From Saccharum officinarum (taxonomy: Eukaryota > Streptophyta > Magnoliopsida > Poales > Poaceae): a stretch of DNA of 64,000 bases. Under the pieces are notes generated by a model, which saw only the letters and a list, made by a program, of their open reading frames with translations, did no database searches and was not told where the DNA came from. The first letter of the stretch is position 1. Each line of letters starts with the position of its first letter. Both the position numbers and the translations under genes were made by a program. The stretch lies in contig CM036168.1 of assembly GCA_020631735.1 (NCBI GenBank), positions 103,870,036 through 103,934,035 of the forward strand, given 5' to 3'. This document shows positions 46,665-57,180 of this stretch, piece by piece.

Positions 46665-48141
46665 GCAGTACAAGATGCGACCTCTAAAAAAAGTCATCCG
46701 GAGACGTGAATTTTCGGCGGAGCAGGGTACAGTGCTGACCTTAGAGCAACCACAATGTATATGAACTGGGTCCATATGGGCAGCTTTTTGTGTCAGTGGG
46801 TTGGAGCTATTGTTGTTGCCACAATGTTGAAGCCTAAATGGACCAAAAGATAAGGCTCACTAGCCCATAAAAAACACACGCCCCTTCTATGTTCTCCCCG
46901 ACTTCCCCCGTCGTGCGAGTCGCCGGCAAACCGTTGCCATCTGCCACCGCTCGTTGCTCCCTCTGCACCTCGCCTCTTCGCCATGTAGATCGGACTGCCA
47001 CGACCTTCAATTAGATTTATCTCCACCGAATCAGCTTGCTTCACGAATCAGAATCGAGCTTCTCCTTTTGTCTGATGCGACCTCGTTGGGCGCAGACGCC
47101 TAGGACTGCGACCTCACTGGGCACACGGATTCCCGCGGCATCAACCTCGCTAGGGCGTGCGCGAACGCCGACAACGATGGCTTCGCGGGGCGCGAACACC
47201 GAAGACGATGTCCCGACGGGCCACAGAGTAGCCGACAGTGGCCTGGCGGCGCACAAACGCTGAGGATGATGTCCTGGCGGGGTGCGGAGCAGCCGATGGT
47301 GGCCCGGCGATGCGTGAACGGCCAAGGGGCGGGGCGATGGCCTAGCAGAGACTCAGACGCCTTCGCCGACGGAAGTGCAGGGCCGACAGAGCTATTGGCC
47401 AGACCAAGGGAGAACTCAATGAACAAAGAAAATGGTTTTTTATTTCTTATGAGCAGCCCATAAGACTATGGATACCTGAAAATAGACCACTCTATTGCTA
47501 AGTCCACGATGTTTCTGGTAGTCGGTAAAAAATATTTTAATGCTATGGACTAGCCTTATGGCTCTAAGCTAGAGCGAGTGTCACGCATGCGCTCATGCTC
47601 ACACGGCGACGACTACGACCATTCTGCATGTGTGTGTGAGACTCCATCCCCTCTGCGACTGCCTACGTACTCACAGTACGATGATTGCTTGGCCAATCGG
47701 CCGGCCTCTTCTTCGATTCCTCGGAGGAACAGGAACATGCGCGAGTTGCATGCATGACGGAAGAGGAGCACGGAAGAGTTCGTGTGCGCATGCATTATGA
47801 TTATAATTAGCAGTGTTGTGGTGATTATAATAAGATCGAGACTGACTGACTGCAGCGATCGAGTAGGTAAGCGGGCGATGATTCTTGCAGCCTTGCAGAG
47901 ACGATCGAAAGGCTGAGGGCGACGCTAGGGGAAAAGAAAACCATTGACCAGTCTCCCGTCGTCCGGTCCTCCAGTCTCCTTCGTTCAGATCCTGCAAAAC
48001 TCTCGTAGAACCAGTAAGTTTGATTTGCTTCGGCGTTGAGACGACCTGCCCGGCAAAGTCAGCAGATACTATTCTACTATTCCAACGCGCTGAGAGGGTT
48101 AGGCGCAGTTTAAGTCCAGAAATAGACTGCCACCGTAGCGA
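46665..48141. other. intergenic, possibly part of a larger repeat
   Basis: The part from TTAGAGCAACCACAATG (46741) to about 47570 has AT-rich flanks around a GC-rich middle (47070-47400) of repeated GATGGC/GCGGGGCG-like text. This is the look of a non-autonomous element, but I could not match its ends. Nothing gene-like is seen in the rest. Confidence 0.35.
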
Positions 48142-48507
48142 ATGGGGAAGGGTCGTCGGACTAAAAGGAGCGGATTAGTGGATGCATCTAGAGTTTGCAC
48201 GGAGCAAACGGACGAAACGCAGCGACTTTTCAACGATCCAGACGTCTCAACTTCTGTTGATGTTAGAGCGGACGTTGTTGCTGGAGGCAACAGAAGATCA
48301 TACTGCCGTACAGTATTGGTAAGCAGATTGCATAAGGTTGGGCATGGTATAATTGATTGCACGACATGGTCAAAATCTGCAACAGTAAATAGATATGACC
48401 CAAACACTAAGCACTGCATCAAGGTCAATTACAGCAGCCGCACCGTACATGCATGCTCGCTGGTCGCAGCCGATGATGCCCCAAGGACAAGTCACAGCGA
48501 TGCTTGA
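48142..48507 (+). CDS. hypothetical ORF, 121 residues
   Basis: ATG-started frame beginning MGKGRRTKRSGLVDASRVC, hydrophilic, with Arg/Asp-rich text in the first 60 residues. I do not recognise it. A donor-like GTAAG lies inside near 48319, so the conserved-looking part may be one exon of a transposon or captured gene. It lies among transposons and has no clear promoter. It may be chance. Confidence 0.25.
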   Translation: MGKGRRTKRSGLVDASRVCTEQTDETQRLFNDPDVSTSVDVRADVVAGGNRRSYCRTVLVSRLHKVGHGIIDCTTWSKSATVNRYDPNTKHCIKVNYSSRTVHACSLVAADDAPRTSHSDA

Positions 48508-49391
48508 TTTTGATATATTGACTGCTATGGACCTATGGTATATATGCATGAGCAGGTTCTGTTTATTAGAGCACCCCGTTGCCATCCCTTCATGTGAGAG
48601 CAGAACTGATTTACGTATTAGTTCTCAAGTTGTTCATACTATTAGCAATCTTTGTCATAGAACCTTTCATTCCTGGGATCTTCCATAGCTACATTTGGTT
48701 TAGAGGGACGGGGAACCGAAATTAATTCCCCACACAGCCACACAGGGGAGGACATTAGAAACTAATGCTCTCGACGATGTTCATGGGGACAGGGGAAGGG
48801 GGATTTTCACCACACATGGTGAATTCTTGTTGATAATCCTGTGGGACGAGGGATCATAAGGCCCTGTCTGTTTGGATCACTAGTCCATGGACTAAATTTT
48901 AGTACTTAAACTTTAGCCTGTAAACTTTAGTCCTGCTGGGCTGTTTGATAGCTAAAAGCAAGTATAGTAAAGCTGATTCAGCCGGCGAAAAGGAACGTCA
49001 CGTCAGAACACGCCTACGTGGAGGAGAGAGAAAATAAGAGAGAAGAGAGCCGGCGCTTATCTCTTCGCCGAGCTGAACGCATTGATCGAGGACAAAACGT
49101 CGGCATGCAGCCCGTGGCAGGAGAAAGAGCTGGCGCTTTGCTGCACCTCCCAAATCCCATGTGCACACGTGTCCTAGGCATTAAATGCTTGCATGCTAGT
49201 GCAGCCAGTTCACGAATTATTCCATAATACTAGTTGGCTATATGTCGCTAGTTTTACATGACATGGCGACTGTTACAGCCTTCAGCCGGCTAAACCATTA
49301 AACTTGCTCTAAACTTTAGTCCTTCATCGTACAATGACCGATTTGCCCCTAATTTAATTAAGGGATTAGAACGCCGGCCGCCGGGTTGGTG
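48508..49391. other. nested MITE-like repeats, no gene
   Basis: GGCCCTGTCTGTTTGGATC (48863) opens a Tourist-like end with TAGTCCATGGACTAAA. Inside, AGCAAGTATAGTAAAGC and GCCGGCTAAACC...AACTTGCTCT (about 48958-49310) look like inverted ends of a second element. The exact limits are uncertain because the hAT element follows directly. Confidence 0.4.
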
Positions 49392-51076
49392 TAGGGTTGA
49401 AAACGGATGGAATTTTCCCAGTTCTGAACCACCCATTTTTCTATATTTGACCCGCCCGTTTTCGTATTTTCGGAAACCCCGAAACGGTATGAAATGCGGG
49501 ATTGAGGTTTTCGGAATCGGAACGGAAACGTAAAAGATGTTTTTCCGCCCATATTTTCGGAATTCCGTATTTGGCCGGAATTTTACCGGATTTTTTTTTA
49601 GATTTTACCGGATTTCAGCTAGCCCATAACCCTTATATCTTGTCCGAAAGGCCTGTACAATACAGTCAATCCACAAGCGTGATGGCCCATGGCAAGCCTG
49701 CTCTCTACTTGACCTCTCGGCAGTAGTACATAAGCATGTGCAAGTATGACGTACTCGGTGTTCCTGCTAGAAGCCTTGTATTCTACGTCTACGGGCACAG
49801 GCCCAGGTTAAGTGATACATATACCTTCCTATTTATACTTTATTATTATATTACTTTACACATATGCGGTCAGAAATAAGGCCCAATATTCATCTGTGCA
49901 GCCTTACTAGAAAGGGCGACAAAAACTATTGTATAGACATAGATAGATGTTCTACAGTTAAGACAAAGGTATATCGACACCTTACACAAAGCATTATCGA
50001 TTAAATTAACTTTTTTTTGCGAAACATCGATTAAATTAACTAGTTTATTTTCATGTTGGTTTGCATTTATGTCTTACCAAAACTATGCAAATTAATGTTA
50101 CTATTTATTTACGCTAACCAAAATTATGCCCCGTATATATGAGGAGTGCTGTTAAAGTAACTTGTTTGCATTATGTAATCACTCTACTTGAAACCATCAA
50201 AGGATAATCTAGCAAGAAGAAATTGGAATGATAGTAAAGTTTGCTGTTTTTTTAATAAACTTGAAACCATTCAACATCATTTCTTGATTGTCATTACGCT
50301 CGTTTTTTCTAGCGTGCAGTTCATTGGGTGTTCGGTATTACCCCTCCAACAAGCGTATCTCACTTGTTTGGGGATGGTCAAAATTGGGCTGCCGCAAACA
50401 CAATTTGCTTGTTTTGACAGGAGCATCGACCCTGTGCTGGGCAATCTGGCTCACAAGAAATTATTTCGTTTTTAACAAAAGCCAAAAACAAACTTTTTTG
50501 CAGGTACTGTTTTGGGGGACATATTGGTTCCGATTCTGGACTCAATTACAGCGCTTGGATGAGCACAAGACTTTCATTGTGGAGGCATGCAGGCCTTTAG
50601 AGTCTAATGCCATGTTTCTGTTTGCTTCTCATGGGTGGAGTTTCTCTTATCGCCTTGGATATTAGGATTGGTACCCTGGCTTTATTTTAAGTGTGAGTTT
50701 GTAATAATTAGTCTGATTCTTCCTCCTAGAGAAACGATGAAGCCGGAACTTTTGTTTCCATTATCTAAAAATGTAATCACTCTACTAAAGTTCCCGGCTT
50801 AAGTATAATATTGAAGAAGGACCCTAAATCCTAATCATTTGTGAACTATTTTCATGTGTGATTATGATTTGTGAGTATAGAGGTGTGCGGTATTCCGGCT
50901 TAAGTTCTCGGCTTCCGACCGTTTCCGTTGAATTTCTGACCATATTGGTTTATTTCCGTACACTCGCATATTCTGGTTCCGTTTCCAAACCGTATTTTCC
51001 GAATCTGATCCCGTTTTCATTAAGAAATGTAGAAACAGAAGTACAAATGAGGTTTTTGCGTCCGTTTTCATCGCTA
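49392..51076. mobile_element. hAT-family transposon, non-autonomous, with nested LINE
   Basis: The left end TAGGGTTGAAAACGG and the right end CCGTTTTCATCGCTA are inverted. The flanking eight bases GGTTGGTG (49384-49391) and GGTGGGTG (51077-51084) agree at seven of eight positions. Subterminal repeats of CCGTATTTTCCG type occur at both ends. No hAT transposase is found. A truncated LINE lies inside. A related right end is seen at 1505-1657, and in unit 2 of the tandem duplication only the right part (57181 to about 58079) is present. Confidence 0.78.
50189..50770 (+). mobile_element. 5'-truncated LINE (L1 type), 3' end with zf-RVT region
   Basis: The coding text reads KDNLARRNWNDSKVCCF, then NKLETIQHHFF with the sequence following as CHYARFFW, then (another frame) LTGASTLCWAIWLTRNYFVF and ACRPLESNAMFLFASHGWSF. 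This is the zinc-binding C-terminal part of plant L1-type reverse transcriptases (zf-RVT). The insertion is flanked by the perfect 16-base repeat ATGTAATCACTCTACT (50173-50188 and 50771-50786), a target duplication typical of LINE insertion. The 3' tail is only TCTAAAA. A frame change near 50281 is absent in unit 2, where an extra T restores this part of the frame. Confidence 0.88.
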
Positions 51077-54000
51077 GGTGGGTGGATAGGGGGTATGGGG
51101 TGTCCAGTGCGCACACCCCCCTCCCCCACCCCAAGACACTTTTAGCCCAGTTTAGGCCCCCTTTGGAGCAAATGGACTAAACTTTCTTATTTATTTGCTC
51201 ACTTTTAGTCCACCTGTTTGGATCGCCATGACAAAAAAATAGAGTAAAAAACTTTTGCCATGGGATCAAACACAGGTCCTAAGTTTTTCCATGTTCACTC
51301 TTAACGACGAAGGTTTTGGGCTTGGTTGCAGGCTTGCCGTGCACTGAAGATTAGACGGAGACTATGGTTCGTGCTAGAGTGGAGGACATTGCATTTCTTT
51401 GTCTCAAATGGATGGGTCTGTTAATTTTTGGATAGTTGTTTTAATGTATTCTTGAGTCTACAATATGCTTTTGTGTTGTAATAATTATAGATTGATGTCT
51501 CATCTTTGAAGATAGCTGAAACTAGAACCTCCATTCCATTATTTAGGGGGAAAACTCCAGTGAGGCGAAAATGGCCTTGTCCCTAACCTCTAAGACTGTT
51601 TCAGAGAGTGCCACATAAGCAACAGAGTATTTGATTGATGAATGAAATAGCACATACAATCGGGCCCAAAGCGATGGGAAAAGAACAGCAATCGAGGCTT
51701 ATCCACTCGGAGCAAAACAAGCTTGGAAGGGCCGCGCGTTTTGCCTGGGCCGGATCGTTGCTCATGGAAATACCCCGCGTCAGCCCAAACGAACAAAAAA
51801 ATAACACAGGTGGGCCGGATCCTATTCGGCCACAAGCACTAGAGGTTTTTTTTTTATATTTACATTCATTCAAGCACTGCAGTTCACTTTGCCTACACCG
51901 ACACGAGGTGGTGAATAGCTCCCGTCGCGTTCCGAGGGAAGAACCACAGTGCCGTGCCACGACCGGAGTAAGGAGATGGACATCATTGCCCGCTGTTGCG
52001 GTGCCACCCCGGGTTGGCAGGCAGCCATGATTGGACCCCCGCGGCGTGGTACACGATCGATCGGGAGCAGCAGCCAGTGCTGGCACAGTAAAGCAGCAGC
52101 CCCCGGCTCGTCGTCGTCACTACTCCACGCCATCCGTCCGGTCTCCGTGTCGCCAGCCGGGGAGCAGACCATCGCGCCACCCCACCGGGCTCCGGCCGAG
52201 GACTCCCCGCTACGCTACGGCCTACGGCTGCGGGCAGCCACCCAGCTGTGCGGTGCGGCCGCTTCAAGGCGCTGCTGTCCATTGATTCTCCCCCACGGCC
52301 CGCGACCGCGCACCGAGAGATCTTTTCCTCCTCGCCGGCGCGACGTGTCCGGCGCTTCACGTGCCAGGGCCACCCATGATGGACTCCTCGCGTCCGTTTC
52401 CTCGCGCTCCGGCCGCGCTTGGCGAGTGCCCATGCCCGCGTGCCTGGTGGCTGGTGCCCTGCCGCCGCGCGACCCGCGCACACCACGTCGCCGCACGGGA
52501 CACGCAGGCAGGCGCGCCCGTCGTCCAGAATCCGCGTGGGCGCGGGCGGCGTGGTCCGCCTGCCCTGCCTCGCACATGTGGTCGCTGCCCCCGCACCACG
52601 TACGGCCCGGCCTCCTCGTCGCTTTTGCCCTAACTCCCCACGCGGCGGAGCTGCCGCCGTTACGAGCTGCTGGCCAACCGCCACAGCTTCTCCTCGAATC
52701 TTGGACCAGCTACAGTGTCGTTGGTCAAATCAAAACCGCCCACCATCATTCCTTTGTTTATTACGCTTTCTGCTACACTGTGCATGCCTACGTGGTTGGA
52801 TCAGGACTGGTTAATAATAACACTGCTACATTATTTAGTCTCGTCGTTGGCGTCGTCATAACGCTGAAGATTGACGAGAGAGGCTGAAAAGGCGTAAACA
52901 TTCCATAAGCAGGTATCCACAGGCATGAGAGCTTGAGCACGTAGCTTGAGAGCAAAAGTACAGGCGAAGGCGAGTATTGTTTGTACGGTTTCGTGTTACT
53001 TACGGATGATTGAGAAGATAATTAACCTTTTTATGTTAGTTGCATGAATTGATGCTTGAATAAACATTGGGCAGGCGGCATTGCTTCTCCATTATTCTGA
53101 GTTACAAGTCACCACACTCTAGTTTTGTCTTAGGTCAAACATCTTCAACTTTAATACTTTAACTAACACTAATATTCAGAGACTATTAGATCCACTAAAA
53201 TTATTCATAAGGTACTTCTATGTATTAACAATGCATTTATTTAGACCTGCAAATATTAATATATATTTTTAGAAATGACCAGAATAAGACAAATTTTAAT
53301 TTAAAATGAAACTTAAGAAACGGCATATAATTTGCCACGGAGGAACTACACTATTTAGCGGGTGGGCGTGGGCCGATGACACTTTGGTGTACGTGACCAA
53401 GGAGCAGTGCTATGCCATTCCAACGGTTTAGATCTTATCCGTTCGAGGCCATTCATCAGCGGTCTCCGTCGTCTCTGGTTTACTAGTCAGCCGGACGATG
53501 ATTTGCGCGCTAACCGGCCAACCCTAACAGCCTCCTAACTGACCTTTTCCTTTTCGGCTAGCTCTGACGCCCGCCGGACCGCCGCTTTGCGTGGATTACA
53601 ATCCATAACGACGCTTTGTCCGTGCATTAGCATTCGCGTTACCAAGGCTTTGGTCTCTGTGGTTCTTATCACCTTCTCTGCATGGCCTTACTCACTGGTG
53701 TGGTGCGTACAGTAGGTAGGTAGAGCTGGCTTGTCGGACGCGGACGGATTGACCAGCAGAATCCGACAGAAAAAGATCGCACAGGATAAGGGGCGCTGCT
53801 GACGAGGATTGAGCCCGAGCTTGACGATGCCCGATGCCTGGGCACATTTCCTTTGACACTTGACAGTACTCTACTCCTGGACCATGAACTGTCGAGGCCT
53901 TGCTAGTTGGTACTACCGTAGATAGATATGCCCGCGTAGGAAAGCATCGCCGTCGGTCTGTCACGTGGTGGGGGAGCTCTGCGAGATGGTACGTCAAATG

Positions 54001-54640
54001 ACTTCCATCCCTCCATCGACCAAATTCCGATCCACTGCAACCTCGATGGATGGAAATGCTTCAACGAACCATGCAAATCCTTTACCAATTAGTACTACCA
54101 TCATACTATGTAGTATCAGAATCAGAATGGGTGGTTTGAGCCTATCTGCATCGATTCTTTCGTTTGCATTGCCGCGTCATCGTATCGGCGATCAGATATG
54201 TCCTGCAACTGCAAAGGGCAGGCTGAGGCTGCGCTCTCTGGACTGCAGATTTCCGCTTCACTGCTACTCCTCCTTGGGCTGTGTTTTCTTTCTGCTAAGG
54301 GATGAGATTGGTTCTGATTCAAAGCAACGCTAGCCATGGGACCAATTATTGTGCCCAAATAGACCGCTTCACCCGTTCAACAACACTGCTGTCCTTTCTA
54401 GTACCATATAATAGCTAGATTGTTACAGAACACTCTAGGGGCGTGTTTACATGCCTGAATTCGGGCCTGAATTCGGGGTATGAACAGTGTCCCAACACTG
54501 TAGCAATTCTGCCTGTCTGCTTCGTACACAGCAAGCAGGCGTAGTAGACGCCTAGCCATGTCTCCATCGACCAACCGCTAGCAGCGTGAACATCGCTAAT
54601 CGCGTGTCGCTGTTACTTGCTCCATAATTTACTTTCAATT
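51077..54640. other. intergenic within unit 1, GC-rich block, no supported gene
   Basis: 51890-52730 is GC-rich with ORFs up to about 310 codons on both strands, rich in Arg, Ala and Pro. The same region in unit 2 opens different frames because of one-base indels, so conservation of any one frame is not supported. 51320-51560 looks like the 3' part of another LINE. 52900-54640 is ordinary intergenic text. Confidence 0.5.
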
Positions 54641-54641
54641 A

Positions 54642-54866
54642 GGCTGTGTTTAGATGGTGGTGTAAAATTTTTAGAAGCATAGTAACTCTTTCGTTTGTAT
54701 TTGACAATTAGTGTTCAATCATGAACTAATTAGGTTCTAAAGATTTGTCTCGTGATTTACAATCAAACTGTGTAATTAGTTATTTTTTATCTATATTTAA
54801 TGCTTTATTCATACGTCTAAAGATTCGATACGACGGGAAATCTTGTAAAATTTTTAGAAGTTTGAA
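54642..54866. repeat. Tourist-like MITE, right end missing
   Basis: GGCTGTGTTTAGATGG opens it. The middle (GAACTAATTAGG, TCTCGTGATTTAC and CTATATTTAATGCTT) matches the complete element at 56269-56497. The expected right inverted end cannot be found, so it is truncated. Duplicated in unit 2 near 61653-61878. Confidence 0.55.
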
Positions 54867-54991
54867 ACAACTGAAGACACCCTCACTCCACTTCCACGAT
54901 CGAGTGACAACCTGACCTTCGCCGTGTCCCTGGTGATTGGTGAAAAGCTGAAAGGCAGATAGAGATAACCACGGCCCCACCGGCGGCTTCA

Positions 54992-55420
54992 GGCTATCCG
55001 CACTCATGGACCTCTATATTCATCCTCTATACGTTCTAGTCAGCAAGATTCTCTCCTCTATACTCAATTCTTCCGCACACATCCATCCTCTATATCATCC
55101 TCTATCCACTCTATTCACTGTGGGACCTACTTGTCACTTTATCTAAATATATCCATGTGTGATCTAGTTTTGAAGGATTTATTGAGACGAATTTAATGGT
55201 GCAATCGAAATTTAATTTGGATTTTTGGTTTGTGAGTTATAGCATTTTTTTCCCTTTGTTTAGCCAGTGGGGTCCGTCACTACTGTAGAGTAAGCACTGT
55301 ACCACTCTAAATATAGAGTGAGAGAAAGAATAGAGTATCGTTTTAGAGTACCCAGTACAGCAGTTTTTACTCTGTATTCATACTTAAAGCTTTAGAGTAT
55401 CTTTACCACCGCGGGTAGTC
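54992..55420 (-). mobile_element. MITE family A, copy 3
   Basis: It runs from GGCTATCCGCACTCATGG to CCGCGGGTAGTC, the reverse complement of the copies at 2329 and 3232. It includes CCACTTGTCACTTTATCTA-like text (here CTACTTGTCACTTTATC) and TGCAATCGAAATTTAATTTG. Its right part contains extra TAGAGTA-rich sequence. Confidence 0.75.
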
Positions 55421-56268
55421 TCACTAGCAATCTCGCAGTCGCAGTCGCAGTCGCAGCAGCTAGGAGACGACTCCTACTCCAAGAGCTAGCCTAGGGGCAA
55501 ATTGAAATCGGGACAGGTCCGTCCTCCATGCGCCATATAATTGCGGCCACGAACTGAAGCGGCCATTGGCCGAAATCCAGGAGCTTGGACTCTTCGTTGC
55601 GTGCCTCGAGAGTTTGACGGCGCTAAACTGGTTAACTATGCGAAACCTTGGCCCATTATGCTGGTGCTGCGCAGATATGTTGACATCTCGATCTGTGTTG
55701 TGTGTTCTTCCTCCACTCTGAAAAAAAGGTCAGGAAGCAAGCCAGTTGGCCGTTGTTCAGAGTGCATCTGAAGCCTGCTTTCTTTCTTTAACGAAGCAAT
55801 GATGCGGCATTAGTTTGTTGTTCGAGCAAGATATGGAAAGATAACAACAACGGGGTCGGCTTTCCATTAAGCTACCGTATCATCCAATCCAATGCAATCC
55901 AATCCAAGTGTATACTTATATCCGGATCCCAACAATATCTTATCTTAATGACAGGAGCTTTGGCGCTTGCATGCATGGGCGGGCCATGAGATAGAGGCAG
56001 ATCGCTCGATGTGGCGAAGAAGATAGCAGGATAAGGAAGAATCTCCTGCACACGTGCACGCATGCTCCATCAGAATCTCAAAGCGGGGAGCAATTAAGCA
56101 AACGGCCACTGGTGGCTTTTGCGACATGGAATGGACGACCTTCAAACTGCTGGTTAGACTTGCGGCTGCCGCGGTACTTAGCATACTACTAAACAAGGCA
56201 GTAGCGTTGCTTTGTTCTGAGCGACTAGTGGTGGCTGCTATCGTGTCCACGTTGCCTGTATAAACTAA
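55421..56268. other. intergenic within unit 1, no gene seen
   Basis: A short CGCAGT repeat (55435-55458) lies at the left. ORFs of 60-100 codons on both strands show no conserved domain. Confidence 0.45.
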
Positions 56269-56497
56269 GGGGGTGTTTGGTTGGTGTGTTAAAGTTTAAC
56301 AAACACTGTAGCACTTTCGTCTTATTTGATAAAAAGTTTTCAATTTTGAACTAATTAGGCTTAATAGATTCATCTCGTAAATTACTTCTAATCTGTGCCG
56401 ACATGCATGCAATTAGTCTATATTTAATACTTCATGCATCTTAGGGAACATTGATGTGATGGGAGTTAAACTTTAACCTCGAGTAACAAACAGGGCC
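56269..56497. mobile_element. Tourist-like MITE, complete
   Basis: GGGGGTGTTTGGTTGG and AACAAACAGGGCC are inverted ends, flanked by TAA on both sides (56266-56268, 56498-56500). The interior is shared with 54642-54866. Its copy in unit 2 is at 63280-63509. Confidence 0.82.
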
Positions 56498-57180
56498 TAA
56501 GCTGCACAGGGTACATGGCCATGTGACGGGGGGAACTGGGAACAGGACAAAGCCACGATGCTGCGGAGGACGACGGAGAGGATAGAGATAGACCTGCCGA
56601 GCGGGTCTTGGTGGGTGTTTTGTACTGGGGAACCCGGCCGGTCAAATCTTGGGCTCTAAGCACCTCGCCAAGTCTTGTAATTGAATCCTCCGCCTGCCTT
56701 GTTTCCTTTACCTTTTGCATTCTAAAATATGGTACCCTAGGGCTTACTAGGAGACAGGCAGAGAAAGATTATTGCAGGCGCTAACATTACATTACGCTAG
56801 GGTCGACGCCGATCCTAAATAAAGTCCTGAACTGTGAAGAACAAAAAAAAAGGTTTGTACTACACACGCGATGCACATTTCGCCTTTCGGGAACGGCTAT
56901 TCCGATCTATAGCCGGTGGGTCAGGCCCACTACTACTCAAGTACGGAGTACGTATTGGTTGCGCCATCATCCTTGGTCGGTGCATGATACTAAATCCTTC
57001 TAGGCGTACGTACGTACGTACGTACACTCCGGTCCGGTGTCCGCACCAAGCAAAGAGCCGGCCCGGGTACGTACGGGCGCACGCTGCAGTGCATACTACA
57101 GTATGCCTCTGCCACGATTCCTCAGAGGCGTACCGTGTGCTGCGTGTGGTGCCGGCGCGGCGCATCACGAGTCTTGGCTT
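56498..57180. other. intergenic to the end of unit 1, with an ACGT microsatellite
   Basis: GTACGTACGTACGTACGTAC lies at about 57005-57024. The rest has no supported gene. This tail is the part of the unit only incompletely covered in unit 2. Confidence 0.5.

Larger units (their letters stand above)
50179..57180. repeat. tandem duplication, unit 1 (about 7.0 kb)
   Basis: From TCACTCTACTTG at 50179 the sequence repeats from 57181. The unit contains most of the LINE, the right part of the hAT element, a GC-rich block, family A MITE copy 3 and two Tourist-like elements. Its end (CACGAGTCTTGGCTT) shares no more than a base or two with the sequence before its start, so no homology explains the junction. 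Confidence 0.97.

Noticed and set aside
51155..51281. possible short MITE (TTAGGCCCCCTTTGG ... AACACAGGTCCTAA)
   Set aside because: The flanks are TTA and TAA rather than a direct duplication. It could equally be the far end of the element starting at 48863.
51949..52887. 312-codon ORF in the GC-rich block of unit 1
   Set aside because: It is Arg/Ala/Pro-rich without a domain, overlaps long ORFs on the other strand, and the matching region of unit 2 opens a different frame because of one-base indels.
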